IMG/VR virus record: IMGVR_UViG_3300025326_001455
Span: 1 to 24,483 of that record
Length of the DNA: 24,483 nucleotides
Reading direction: 5' to 3' (one strand)
Source of the DNA: a virus
Below are positions 1 to 7,791 of the stretch, piece by piece (the stretch's first letter is position 1; each line of letters starts with the position of its first letter). Below the pieces are notes generated by a model. That model saw nothing but the letters and a program-made list of their open reading frames with translations. It did no database searches and was not told the DNA's origin. Both the position numbers and the translations under genes were made by a program.

Positions 1-1232
1 GGCAGTGGCACAAAAAATCGGCCCGTAAAGCCGTGCTCCCGTGCTCGCCGCATGAGTTCGTCCGCCCAGTTCCACGGGAGAATCGCGAGTTCGCGCACCG
101 CCGTGAACGCCGCCCCGGTCGGGCTGAAAATGAGCACGCCGACGCCCGGCATGCGCTTCCCTTGTTTCTGCGGACTGTCGTCATATACGACCACCGGCGG
201 GTGCTTGAGTAGGTTCAGCAGCACCGTGGTTTTCGCGGCGGCCCCATACCCGAAGACGGGCATCGCGGCGTCTATGCGCCGAATCAGGTCCCACACACGG
301 GCCGCAAACTCCTGGTACACGCTGCTGACCAGGTACGCGCTTTCGGCGCCGAGCAGCCGCCGCACACTCCGACCCTGGAGGCCGTTGCGCGACAGGAACA
401 CCCGGAGGGAGCCGCCGTGGATGTCGGGCAGGCGTGCGACACCGTTCACCGTCAAGCCGTGGTCTGTGGCCAGACGGCAGAGCGCCGTGACGGTCCAATA
501 GGAGAGGTGCTCGTGGTACACGGTGTCAAAGGCGTTGTTGCGGAGGAGGTCGAGGAGGTAGGGGACCTCGATGATGGCACGGCCCTCTGGCGCAAGGGCT
601 AAGGCTATACCGGCCATGAAGTTATGTACGTCGTCCACATGGCCCAAAACGTTCATGGCCACAAGGTAGTCCACCTTACCCAAGATCGTGGCTCTCAGGG
701 CAACGTCGTGCGTCCAGAAGGCACTCACAAGCGGGTAACCACAGGTTAGGAAGTTTCCGGCAGGCTCCACCCCAAGAATCGCGGCGCCCCGGCGGTCACA
801 CTCCTTCAGGAACGTGCCGTCGTTGCTGGCGATTTCCAGCACAAACTTGCCCTCCAGCGGCTCCAAGGTGTCGGCGAGTGACGCGCAATGCGTGTGCCAG
901 GCGGGGTTGACGCCACTATAATAGGCATACTGAGAGTATAAGAGCGCCGGGTCCACGACTTCGGTGAGCTGGGAGAGGGTGCAGTAGAGACAGGCTTGTA
1001 TACAAAGAGGTATACGGCGCTCTTCTCTGGTGTCAGCAGGATCGCGGAGTGCGTTGGCGAGCGGCTGGCACCCAAGGTCGAGATAGGGCAGAAGACTGGT
1101 GCTGCCGCAGAGGCGGCAGGTGGTCCGGTCAGTAGGACGCACGGGTGTAACAGGTGCGGAAGCTCCAGACACGCTCCAACTCGGTTCGACAGCTTGGGCA
1201 GCAGAGGGTGCCGTTGGCTCCGTAACTAACAT
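1..1232 (-). CDS. Sugar C-methyltransferase, SAM-dependent (3' end cut by the window edge)
   Basis: Open from an ATG at 1232 to the left edge (410 codons, no stop). Three parts typical of C-methyltransferases acting on nucleotide-bound deoxysugars are visible. An N-terminal zinc-binding segment has Cys39, Cys42, Cys81 and Cys84. A Rossmann SAM domain has motif I VLEIASNDGTFL at about 131-142. The C-terminal domain carries YHEHLSYW (239-246), HGGSLRVF (272-279), FGYGAAAKTTVLLN (327-340) and DDSPQKQGKRMPG (351-363). Family members are about 410 residues, so only a few are probably missing. GGAG precedes the start; an in-frame GTG one codon upstream is the alternative start. It lies 51 bp after the glycosyltransferase stop, in the same operon. 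The family methylates a sugar carbon; the substrate here is unknown. Such an enzyme is rare among virion genes and suggests acquisition from a bacterial polysaccharide or antibiotic-sugar pathway. Confidence 0.9.
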   Translation of the reverse strand, partial: MLVTEPTAPSAAQAVEPSWSVSGASAPVTPVRPTDRTTCRLCGSTSLLPYLDLGCQPLANALRDPADTREERRIPLCIQACLYCTLSQLTEVVDPALLYSQYAYYSGVNPAWHTHCASLADTLEPLEGKFVLEIASNDGTFLKECDRRGAAILGVEPAGNFLTCGYPLVSAFWTHDVALRATILGKVDYLVAMNVLGHVDDVHNFMAGIALALAPEGRAIIEVPYLLDLLRNNAFDTVYHEHLSYWTVTALCRLATDHGLTVNGVARLPDIHGGSLRVFLSRNGLQGRSVRRLLGAESAYLVSSVYQEFAARVWDLIRRIDAAMPVFGYGAAAKTTVLLNLLKHPPVVVYDDSPQKQGKRMPGVGVLIFSPTGAAFTAVRELAILPWNWADELMRRAREHGFTGRFFVPL

Positions 1233-1283
1233 CACGGTATCTCCAGGGGAAGGCGTGGTCGAGTGCACAGGTTTGCAGGGAAC

Positions 1284-2123
1284 TCATGCCAGCAGGCCAC
1301 ACAATTGCCGCTGCTGCTTTGCCATGTCCTGTACGGCTTTCCAGTGATCGGCGCCGGTGAGCACCCGGCTGTCCACATGGCCGCACGCGATGTCGGTGTT
1401 CACAAAGAGGCGGAAGCCCGCGAGTTTGGCGCGGTCACAGAAGCCACTGTCCTCGCCGACCTCTACCGGCACAAAGCTCTCGGCCACCACCGCCGGGTCG
1501 TCGCGGGCGCACTTCTCGGCTTGGTCCCAGAGGTCGCGCATGGCATCCCGGAAGGGATTTCGGCCATCGAACTTGATGCGGCAGAAGTTGTCGAACTCGG
1601 CGATGAAATCTATCGGGCGCGCGGGCACGCGCATGCGGAACCAGGGGTCTTTGAGTGCCTCAAAAACATGGCGCTTGATAAGCAGGAACGCGCCGCCGGT
1701 ACGCATGACTTCCACGGTGCCGCTGCCGGGGAACCAGGATTCCCAGGTGCCGGTGCCGGTGTCTATGGTGGGGAGCGCCAAGTCGCCGCGCAGTGGGCAG
1801 TAGCCACCAACCGTATCGGCGTGTGGCATGTCGGCATAGGCGGTCTGGAGGATGCGGAGCACCGCGTCGGGTGGGAACGTGCAGTCGCCGTCCACAAAGA
1901 GCAGCCAGCCCGCGCCTTCCCGCAGCATCCCACGCACCGCCTCGTTCCGCGCCTTTTCCACGAGTGTGCCTGGTAGCGTGTACCACTTCACGTTGTTCAG
2001 CCCATTGCGTTCGCTGAAGGAGCGAGCCTCCAGCAGACAGGCGGTAGTCTGGTGCGTCAACATACCGTAGGTGGTGACGCAGATGTGACCGGGCGGGATT
2101 TGGATTTGCGTGGGGTCAGGCAT
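1284..2123 (-). CDS. GT-A-fold glycosyltransferase (family 2-like)
   Basis: The 279-residue protein has a glycosyltransferase A layout. A nucleotide-binding beta strand leads to a DxD-type metal/nucleotide-sugar motif, FVDGDC (76-81). An acceptor-side segment RTGGAFLLIKRHVFEAL (141-157) follows, and then a GED motif in GEDSGFCDRAKLAG (223-236), as expected for the catalytic base region of inverting family 2-like enzymes. No signal peptide or membrane segment is seen, so it should act in the cytoplasm. The ATG at 2123 is preceded by GAGAG at about 7 bases, inside the end of a 28-codon ORF that stops 3 bases upstream. It is the third of three glycosyltransferases in the operon. Donor and acceptor sugars cannot be told from sequence. 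Confidence 0.8.
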   Translation of the reverse strand: MPDPTQIQIPPGHICVTTYGMLTHQTTACLLEARSFSERNGLNNVKWYTLPGTLVEKARNEAVRGMLREGAGWLLFVDGDCTFPPDAVLRILQTAYADMPHADTVGGYCPLRGDLALPTIDTGTGTWESWFPGSGTVEVMRTGGAFLLIKRHVFEALKDPWFRMRVPARPIDFIAEFDNFCRIKFDGRNPFRDAMRDLWDQAEKCARDDPAVVAESFVPVEVGEDSGFCDRAKLAGFRLFVNTDIACGHVDSRVLTGADHWKAVQDMAKQQRQLCGLLA

Positions 2124-2126
2124 CTA

Positions 2127-2213
2127 TCAACTCTCGTAACTTTCCATGCACCCTCTCAGCGCAAGAATCAGTGGCAGATTAATAATTGCTTGTTCTAGTT
2201 CTTTGTCAGTCAT
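2127..2213 (-). CDS. Possible 28-residue small protein between two glycosyltransferases
   Basis: A short reading frame begins with an ATG that overlaps the stop of the upstream glycosyltransferase (ATGA at 2213-2210). It ends with TGA three bases before the next glycosyltransferase start. Starting MTDKELEQAI, it has an acidic N-terminus and then a hydrophobic stretch INLPLILAL. It fills the only gap between the two genes, and its last codons carry the GAGAG that would serve as the ribosome site of the next gene. No family is recognised. It could be a real small protein or only a translational coupling device. Confidence 0.4.
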   Translation of the reverse strand: MTDKELEQAIINLPLILALRGCMESYES

Positions 2214-3454
2214 TTCGCCACTTCCGCCATTCCGGCGAGTTGCCGCTCCGTCAGGTTCGTGGTGCTCTCCCACTTGCCACTTCGTGGCCCCACAAAAAGC
2301 TCATTATCAACATGAGGACTGAAGCCATAGGGCTTGACATCGAGGAGCGTCACGCGCAGGAGCCGCCGCTTCCCTCGGTAGTAGGGAATCGGAGCGTGCG
2401 CCGGGAAATGCACCGGCACCGTGACATCCTTGCCTCGGGCGAGGCCATACACCGCCTCCTCCATCTCGGGCACCAGCGCGAGGGTGCCGAGGCGTCCACG
2501 CACATGCTGCGGCTGAATCATGGTCCAGCCGGTCTGGTGCGGCACCGGCTCTAGCGGCTGCAACTTAAGCGATACCAGGTCGCCAAGACCAGCGCGGTCA
2601 GGATGTGCGGCGCCCAAGCGGAGCGCCATCGCCGGAATCTGTTGGGCATCTTCGGGGAGGTGGTAGAGGTGGAAAATGTCCGGCCACGGGTCGGCCCACG
2701 CCTCAATGTGCATGCGCTCGGCGCGGAGACAGAAGTGGCGGTCCTCACCGGCCATTAGGCCGACCAGCGGCACGTCGGGCAGGTAGTCGAAGCTCACGCC
2801 TGCTTGCAGCGCGTGCTTGCCGATCAGCGTGCAGGCGCCGTAACCCGGTACCTTGACGAGTTCGCGGTTGATGAGCTTCGCGCGGAACTCCGCCTCGTCC
2901 AGGCCACGGCCTTCCAAGCCGTAGGGATGGCGGAGCCAGACCTGGGGCGCGCAGTGAATCTCGCGGGTTTCATAGCCGCGCTTGGTCCAGTAAGTCCAGT
3001 ACACCGCCGTGACAATCGGGCGCTCACTGTGCCACAGGCTCCAGAGCGTCGTGCGGTCCAGAATCAGGTCGGCGTCGCAGAGCCAGAGGGCGTCGGCTTG
3101 CGTCTTCTGGGCGTGCGCGATAATCTTGTTCTTGTTCGCGCCGACCCGGTGCATGGCACTGCCACTCCATTGGTGGCTGTCCACGTTCGCGTCGGTGAAG
3201 TCGGCGACGCCTGCGGGGAGTCCCCGGAGCAGCGTGCCGCCGTGCGCCTTGAGCCAGGCGTCCACGAACCCTTTGGCGTCCGGCGCCAGCCCGTCGTTCA
3301 CAAAGACGTAGTCGGGTTCGACGCGCTCGGGCCATTCCTGGCTCGCTAACGAGGCGAGCCAAGCTTGGAGCACCGGGAGCGGCTTGCGGAGTGAGGTGCC
3401 GACCGTGACACGGCGGGTCACGGCGTCGGGGAGAACAGCAAGTTGGACGGGCAT
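2210..3454 (-). CDS. Glycosyltransferase-like protein, GT-A type, with an extra C-terminal domain
   Basis: 414 residues from an ATG at 3454; a TTG one codon upstream is a less likely start. The first 270 residues resemble a GT-A enzyme: a nucleotide-binding start, a DxD motif in ALWLCDADLIL (122-132), GYGACTLIGKHAL (204-216) and GEDRHFCLRAERMHIEAW (236-253), followed by a His-rich DIFHLYH segment (259-265). Residues about 270-414 form an extra region rich in beta-type sequence, with no recognised family. It is not membrane-anchored. The gene lies 12 bases after the preceding glycosyltransferase stop and its own stop overlaps a downstream small ORF. The spacing of motifs differs from the two neighbouring enzymes, so the three are not recent duplicates. 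The sugar substrate is unknown. Confidence 0.75.
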   Translation of the reverse strand: MPVQLAVLPDAVTRRVTVGTSLRKPLPVLQAWLASLASQEWPERVEPDYVFVNDGLAPDAKGFVDAWLKAHGGTLLRGLPAGVADFTDANVDSHQWSGSAMHRVGANKNKIIAHAQKTQADALWLCDADLILDRTTLWSLWHSERPIVTAVYWTYWTKRGYETREIHCAPQVWLRHPYGLEGRGLDEAEFRAKLINRELVKVPGYGACTLIGKHALQAGVSFDYLPDVPLVGLMAGEDRHFCLRAERMHIEAWADPWPDIFHLYHLPEDAQQIPAMALRLGAAHPDRAGLGDLVSLKLQPLEPVPHQTGWTMIQPQHVRGRLGTLALVPEMEEAVYGLARGKDVTVPVHFPAHAPIPYYRGKRRLLRVTLLDVKPYGFSPHVDNELFVGPRSGKWESTTNLTERQLAGMAEVAK

Positions 3455-3466
3455 CAATCAAGGCGC

Positions 3467-4180
3467 TCAGTCAAGGATCGTGGCAACGTGCTGCCGCTCA
3501 AACTCGCTCATCTGCTTGCTCACTTTCGCGTATTGCTCGGCCTTGGCTTCGCGATGGCTCCGCTTGAGCCATCCGAGGTGCTTCCAAAATATGTCAGGCG
3601 GCGCCACAAGGCAAGGGCCGACCTGCGCGAAGTTCGCGGGAGCGTGGCCGCTGTGGATGCCGCGTCCAGACCAGGCCGGGGTGTAGTCCTCCGGCCAGCC
3701 AGTCACGCGGAAGAGCCACGGCCTCGGGGTGTTGCAGCCGACGCCCCACGGCCCGTCCATGCGATAGGTTGTCTCGCTCTCCCACAAGTCGGCTAGCGGC
3801 CACGCACATGCCGCCGCGTCCCAGGAGTAGCAAAGCGCCCGAATGGTCGCCGAGTCGCCGTGTAGGAGCATGTCGGCGTCACAGATGAGGAGCCAGGCGC
3901 TGGTGTGTGGTGTGGCGGCGAGCGTGCGCCCCACCTCCACCCCCCATTGCCACAACTCCACGCGCGCGGGCGTTTCGTGGCCCCAGGCGGGATACTGATT
4001 CGCGGCGCGCTTCTTGACGAGGCAGCCGAGCTTCTCGGCGACCTCGGCGGTGGCATCGGTGGAATGGTCATCGAGGAGCAGCACGGCGTCACTAAACTCT
4101 TGGCAGCGCTGGAGGACACGCGCTAGATAGCGATCCTTGCCTGCCTCATTGCGCGCGAGTACAGCGGAGACGAGTTTCAT
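3467..4180 (-). CDS. Family 2-like glycosyltransferase
   Basis: 237 residues from ATG 4180. The N-terminus MKLVSAVLARNEAGKD is the standard opening of family 2 enzymes. It is followed by the nucleotide-binding LLLDDHSTDAT (34-44) and the metal-binding DAD in LLICDADMLL (97-106). A Trp-rich middle contains GRGIHSGHAP, a possible acceptor-side loop. This is the most canonical family 2 member of the three. The start was chosen because the family motif begins here; the open frame upstream runs into the tailspike gene and looks like a shadow. No strong Shine-Dalgarno precedes it, but the ATG overlaps the stop of a 26-codon ORF (ATGA), so translation may be coupled. It is probably a cytoplasmic sugar transferase acting with its two neighbours. 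Confidence 0.85.
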   Translation of the reverse strand: MKLVSAVLARNEAGKDRYLARVLQRCQEFSDAVLLLDDHSTDATAEVAEKLGCLVKKRAANQYPAWGHETPARVELWQWGVEVGRTLAATPHTSAWLLICDADMLLHGDSATIRALCYSWDAAACAWPLADLWESETTYRMDGPWGVGCNTPRPWLFRVTGWPEDYTPAWSGRGIHSGHAPANFAQVGPCLVAPPDIFWKHLGWLKRSHREAKAEQYAKVSKQMSEFERQHVATILD

Positions 4181-4257
4181 GCGCCCGGCAGGACCAAGCT
4201 CGACGGGACGACGGCCAGAGTTTTCACTGCGGGGAGCCTGGGGGTCGGGGCGCCCAT
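4177..4257 (-). CDS. Possible 26-residue leader ORF upstream of a glycosyltransferase
   Basis: The 100 bp between the tailspike stop and the glycosyltransferase start contains a short frame beginning MGAPTPRLPAVKTL. Its TGA overlaps the glycosyltransferase ATG. An in-frame GTG three codons earlier would extend it slightly. The peptide is Pro- and Val-rich with no charge pattern of interest. The only support is the ATGA overlap, which fits the style of the operon; the ribosome site is poor. It may be a coupling leader or chance. Confidence 0.25.
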   Translation of the reverse strand: MGAPTPRLPAVKTLAVVPSSLVLPGA

Positions 4258-4280
4258 CGCCTGCACCAGAGAGCGGAGGG

Positions 4281-5957
4281 TCAGTGGACGATCTCCCAAT
4301 AGACAGTGGAGTCGTCATCCGACGAGAGCGTCCCATCGAGGGCCGTGGCGTTGATGACGAACGATGTGCTCGCCACGATTGTCCCGACTTCCAGCACCCC
4401 GCGCGTCGTACCCCCGCCAACCACCCGAGTGAGGGAAATGTTGTCGCTGGCAAGGACTTCTGTGGTGGACACCGTGACCGTCCCATTCACCAGCACCGCC
4501 CGACCCGACATCGCACCGATCGTAGACCAATTACCGCGCCGTTCGGTCGCGGTCCCCACGTCGCGAATCGCCGCTGTCGTCCAGCCGCCCTTGAGGTCGT
4601 TGTTGAGTAGGCGGGTGCGGTTGCAATCGCTTGTGTTGACGTTGATCGCCTGCTTGTGCTGCGTCCCGCGAATCGTGTTACCCTCTATTGTGTTGTCGTC
4701 ACAGGCCGGACTGAGCAGGATGCCGTCATAGGTGTTCGCTGCCGCCTGCCCATTGTTGTAGATGTAGTTGCCCCGAATGGCGTTCTCGGTTGCCGTGGCG
4801 AGCAGGATACCCCATTGTTGCGCGAAGTAGGTGTAGTTTCCCTGTACCACGTTCCGGGACGAAGTCGAGAGCCTAATGTTGTCAATCTGATTGCGGTAGC
4901 AGTAGTTGCCCTCGATCACGTTTTCCGTTGCTCCGACAAGCTGGATACCGTAGGCCTGGTTGGTACTTCCAGGAGCCGCCACCGCCTGGTAACAGAGGTT
5001 CCCAACGAGCTGGTTGCGGATTCCGGTACTGACGAGAATCCCGGCGCCCTCGGTTCCAATGCCGTTGTTGAAGCAGATGTTGCCGACGATCTGATTCTCT
5101 CGGGGCGGACTTGACCCATCGAGACGGATGCCAGCAGAGGTGTGCTTTTCACAACGGTTGCCAATCACCTGATTGCTGGCCGCAGCGACACCAGTCAGGC
5201 GCACTCCTGAGTAGAAGTTGTACAGCCGGTTGAACGCGATATGGTTGTGACCGCCATCCTCAATACGGATCGCGTCGCCAATATCCCCCACCCCATTCGA
5301 CTGGTGGGCACCGGACTCATTAAACAGAAACGACGAATCGGCCCCACCTAGTTGCCAAAGGAAGTGCGAATTGAGATTGTTGCCTCGATTCCGCATGACG
5401 TAGTTGACGCCATAGCCGATGATCTTGATGGCGGCCCCGCCAAGCCACTGGAGGTGACACCCCTCAATAGTGAGGAATGTGGCCTGTCCGGTGTCACTCG
5501 ACGCCACACCGCCCAGATTGCAGATACCCAGCACAGTGTTGAGCGTCGGATCGCTGTTCGCCACCATCAGCTTCAGGTTACGGACGGCCGCCCATTTTGT
5601 GTCTGTGATGTCTACGATGGGTGTCCCGGCCATCGCCGCCACGGCACTGGTCGGAACGCGCAGTACTGACGACCGAGAGCTGTCCGCCTCAGTTACATTC
5701 CATTCTGGTCTAACGCCGTTGAGCGTGACAGTGCTGTAGAGCAACAGGCTCGTTGTGATGAGGTAGATACCGGCGGGCACAAACACTCTTCCGCCACCGG
5801 CGGCACTCGCCGCATCAATCGCCGCTTGAATCGCCGCCGTATCATCCGTCACCCCGTCGCCGGTGGCACCATACGCGGGGTCTTTGACGTTAAACACGAT
5901 CCCTGACACGTTGTTCAGGTTCGCTGGAGTCAGTGGCGTGCCTTCAACCCATGCCAT
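4281..5957 (-). CDS. Tailspike with right-handed beta-helix (pectate-lyase-3/NosD-type repeats)
   Basis: 558 residues. The N-terminus MAWVEGTPLTPANLNN is a typical virion-attachment opening of phage fibre proteins. A pectate-lyase-3 start follows at about 22-80, with NVKDPAYGATGDGVTDDTA and RVFVPAGIYLITTSL. Beta-helix coils with Asn ladders of NosD type then run from about residue 130 to 470: repeated NxIxGN units such as ENVIEGNYCYRNQ, RNVVQGNYTY and ENAIRGNYIYNNG. The last 90 residues are a Thr/Val-rich beta domain, possibly for trimerisation. Tailspikes of this fold bind and often cleave host surface polysaccharide. The ATG at 5957 overlaps the previous stop (TAATG) and follows GAGGAG. Upstream in-frame codons lie inside the previous gene and were not used. 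Whether the spike is enzymatic or only binds is not decided. Confidence 0.9.
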   Translation of the reverse strand: MAWVEGTPLTPANLNNVSGIVFNVKDPAYGATGDGVTDDTAAIQAAIDAASAAGGGRVFVPAGIYLITTSLLLYSTVTLNGVRPEWNVTEADSSRSSVLRVPTSAVAAMAGTPIVDITDTKWAAVRNLKLMVANSDPTLNTVLGICNLGGVASSDTGQATFLTIEGCHLQWLGGAAIKIIGYGVNYVMRNRGNNLNSHFLWQLGGADSSFLFNESGAHQSNGVGDIGDAIRIEDGGHNHIAFNRLYNFYSGVRLTGVAAASNQVIGNRCEKHTSAGIRLDGSSPPRENQIVGNICFNNGIGTEGAGILVSTGIRNQLVGNLCYQAVAAPGSTNQAYGIQLVGATENVIEGNYCYRNQIDNIRLSTSSRNVVQGNYTYFAQQWGILLATATENAIRGNYIYNNGQAAANTYDGILLSPACDDNTIEGNTIRGTQHKQAINVNTSDCNRTRLLNNDLKGGWTTAAIRDVGTATERRGNWSTIGAMSGRAVLVNGTVTVSTTEVLASDNISLTRVVGGGTTRGVLEVGTIVASTSFVINATALDGTLSSDDDSTVYWEIVH

Positions 5958-6217
5958 TACAGTGCTCCTCGCGTATTGGCGCCCACACGGGGCCATACGG
6001 CTGTCGCGCGTTCCGGGTCATCCACAAATGAGTGCTGGCTGTCCGCGACCAGCGATGGCACAGGTTCTGCATGCGCAATCCAGTGGAAGCGTAGTGTGCG
6101 GCTGCCATCAGCAAGGAATGTCACCTGACTCGGCATGTGTAATGGCAAATTGTTCGAGCCAAACGTCGCCCAATCGGACGCGCGTGACAGGTTGGCGGTG
6201 AGTTTCGACCAGGGCAT
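5957..6217 (-). CDS. Small virion-operon protein of unknown function
   Basis: 86 residues, starting MPWSKLTANLSRASDW. The middle part QVTFLADGSRTLRFHWIAHAEP looks like a short beta domain. Its ATG sits directly next to the TAA of the upstream adaptor-like gene, and its own TAA overlaps the tailspike ATG. The tight packing on both sides argues that it is translated. No family is recognised. Its position between the head-tail connector candidates and the tailspike suggests a small tail or spike-attachment component, which is inference from order only. Confidence 0.7.
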   Translation of the reverse strand: MPWSKLTANLSRASDWATFGSNNLPLHMPSQVTFLADGSRTLRFHWIAHAEPVPSLVADSQHSFVDDPERATAVWPRVGANTRGAL

Positions 6218-6889
6218 TTACTGGAGCTTTCGCACGTAGGCGACCCGCGCGCCACGCGGGTCAAGCCGCTTTTTGCTCTGATCCGTTCGCACATTTCCGA
6301 GATATGTATTGTAGCGCGAGCGGTTCAGCCACTCGGCGGTGGTGTTGCCGCTGGCCCCACCAAGCAACTCAGCGGTCTTCAGCACAACAGCCCAGTGCCA
6401 CTGCTCGTCCAACACCGGGGTACTAGTACTGGCCACCAACTCCGGCGCTTTTGTAACATAGCGGAGCTGTGTACTGTATGCACTATCCGGTGAGGGAACA
6501 ATCTCGAACCAAGTGCTGTACTCGATATACCCCAAAGGTTCGCCGCCGTCTGCGTTGCCAACAAAAGTGTCGGCCCAGTTGGCGTTGTGCTTTTCCATCG
6601 GAACCCACGTTGTCGTGCGCGAAGTCGTGGTGCTCCACGAATTAGGGATACCGACGGTCAGGCCGAGGGAATAGTCATAGTCACTTGGTAGGGCAATACG
6701 GTTTCCGCCAGAGGTCGTGCTGCTGACCGCGAGCGCTTCTTTGGTTGTGTGCTGGATGCCCGCCGCCTGCGAAACAATGCCGAGGGCGACATTCGCGTAG
6801 AAGCTCACCTCGGAAGGGAGCCACGACACATTCACGCCGGTCATCTGGGTCGCCCGCGAAGCGATTTGCTTGAGGTTGAGAATGGGCAT
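6218..6889 (-). CDS. Adaptor-like (head-tail connector) virion protein, paralogue 1
   Basis: 223 residues. An N-terminal helical segment (LNLKQIASRATQMTG...EVSFYANVALGIV) is followed by a beta core with ALPSDYDYSLGLTVG and GYIEYSTWFEIVPSP. A C-terminal helix has QWHWAVVLKTAELLGG and NRSRYNTYLGNVR. The layout of helices, an LPSDY-type strand and C-terminal helices resembles phage adaptor (head-tail completion) proteins of the SU10-like type; this is remembered family resemblance, not a search. It is clearly homologous to the next gene: the two share LNL.QIAS.A at the N-terminus, a PSDY strand and W.WAVVLKT.ELL near the C-terminus. Its ATG overlaps the previous stop (TAATG). It would act at the portal vertex. 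Confidence 0.65.
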   Translation of the reverse strand: MPILNLKQIASRATQMTGVNVSWLPSEVSFYANVALGIVSQAAGIQHTTKEALAVSSTTSGGNRIALPSDYDYSLGLTVGIPNSWSTTTSRTTTWVPMEKHNANWADTFVGNADGGEPLGYIEYSTWFEIVPSPDSAYSTQLRYVTKAPELVASTSTPVLDEQWHWAVVLKTAELLGGASGNTTAEWLNRSRYNTYLGNVRTDQSKKRLDPRGARVAYVRKLQ

Positions 6890-7539
6890 TATCGCGTCCC
6901 CAGGCTTGGTTGAAACGACGAGCGAGTGTCCAGTGTCCGCCGGTCTTGTTCCGGCATCAACGTGGAGACATAATCGAGATAGCGATTGCGGGCAAGCGCT
7001 TCCATTTCAAAGTCTGCGCGGCTGGCCGCCAGCAGTTCGCTGGTTTTGAGCACGACAGCCCAGTTCCATTGATGGTCCCACGAAATCGTGTCGGCGATAA
7101 GCACAACACTTGGCGCGTCCCGCAGATAATGTTGGCGCACCGTATACGTACTGTTGGGATAGGGCACAAGTTCAAGCCGATCCGTGTACTCCACATAAGC
7201 TTCCGGCTTTCCGCCCGCCTCGTTCTCCGCGAACACCGTTTGCCACCCTGGGTCTTGTCGGGTAAGCGGTGTCCAGTAGGTCACGCCACCAACACGAGAA
7301 CCAAGCGAGACCGCAACAATGGAAGCATAGTCGCTCGGATAGGGAATGCGATAGCCGCCACTGGTGCCGGAAGAAAACTCGTAGGTGCTGAGTGCCGAGG
7401 TGTGCGCGAGTCCCGCGTTGTTCCAGATGTAGTCAACGGCGGCGTTCACATAGAGGGAGGCTTCACTGAGCGCCCAGTCGGCACGGCCCCCAGCGAGGGT
7501 GCTGGCGGTCGAGGCAATTTGGCCGAGGTTTAGAATCAT
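6889..7539 (-). CDS. Adaptor-like (head-tail connector) virion protein, paralogue 2
   Basis: 216 residues, starting MILNLGQIASTASTLAGG. It shares the architecture of its downstream neighbour: N-terminal helices, RIPYPSDYASIVAVSLG, YVEYTDRLELVPYP, and QWNWAVVLKTSELLAA near the C-terminus. The two are diverged tandem duplicates. One could form the adaptor ring and the other a nozzle or second ring; sequence does not say which. The start lies within an exact 18-bp repeat (7537-7554) also found at another gene start. That leader has AGGT but no full Shine-Dalgarno. The stop overlaps the next ATG. Confidence 0.65.
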   Translation of the reverse strand: MILNLGQIASTASTLAGGRADWALSEASLYVNAAVDYIWNNAGLAHTSALSTYEFSSGTSGGYRIPYPSDYASIVAVSLGSRVGGVTYWTPLTRQDPGWQTVFAENEAGGKPEAYVEYTDRLELVPYPNSTYTVRQHYLRDAPSVVLIADTISWDHQWNWAVVLKTSELLAASRADFEMEALARNRYLDYVSTLMPEQDRRTLDTRSSFQPSLGTR

Positions 7540-7554
7540 ACTGAAAGTTACCTA
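7537..7554 (-). promoter_or_regulatory. 18-bp gene-start repeat, copy 1
   Basis: The minus-strand sequence TAGGTAACTTTCAGTATG includes the ATG of the second adaptor-like gene and the stop codon of the gene before it. It is identical to the sequence at 10376-10393. It contains AGGT but no full Shine-Dalgarno, and could be a shared translation leader or binding site. Confidence 0.6.
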
Positions 7555-7791
7555 ATCTCGTGGCTCAATGGTACTGAACTTTGCCCGCTCGTAAGCGTGT
7601 TGTGCTTGTTCCGACAACCGGGCGTTGGCAAATCCGGCATCTGCGATATTCCAAGACGCCGCCGTAAGATCGTAGAGACCAATCGCGGCGTACTGATCCA
7701 ACGTCCCACTGGCAATCGGCAACCCCAGTGCGGGCTGCACGCTCCCGAAGTGGAGCGCGGCAAGACGTTTCGCGGCGGTGTCAATCGCCAC
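7552..7791 (-). CDS. Small conserved phage virion-operon protein
   Basis: 79 residues starting at a GTG (7791) that overlaps the upstream stop (TAGTG). The N-terminus AIDTAAKRLAALHFGSVQP, followed by SGTLDQYAAIGLYDL, matches a pattern I recognise from many short phage proteins near tail genes: an (A/S)IDTAAKR opening and then a Gly-Tyr segment near the middle. Their role is not established. The overlapping frame that starts at 7784 is a shadow. Confidence 0.75.
   Translation of the reverse strand: MAIDTAAKRLAALHFGSVQPALGLPIASGTLDQYAAIGLYDLTAASWNIADAGFANARLSEQAQHAYERAKFSTIEPRD

Noticed and set aside
1129-1287. 52-codon minus-strand frame starting in the ATGA of the glycosyltransferase stop
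   Set aside because: It overlaps the true C-methyltransferase start in another frame, and its Cys-rich sequence continues into a region whose real frame is the methyltransferase. The overlap start is suggestive, but the methyltransferase explains the region.
1263-1976. 237-codon plus-strand frame opposite a glycosyltransferase
   Set aside because: Antisense shadow of a gene with clear GT-A motifs; no ribosome site or family pattern.
4181-4486. N-terminal extension of the family 2 glycosyltransferase
   Set aside because: It overlaps the tailspike C-terminus; the enzyme motif starts at the ATG at 4180.
4600-5300. Apparent repeats, considered as a CRISPR or tandem array
   Set aside because: The similarity comes from beta-helix coils with Asn ladders in the protein. 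The DNA units vary in length and have no spacer structure.
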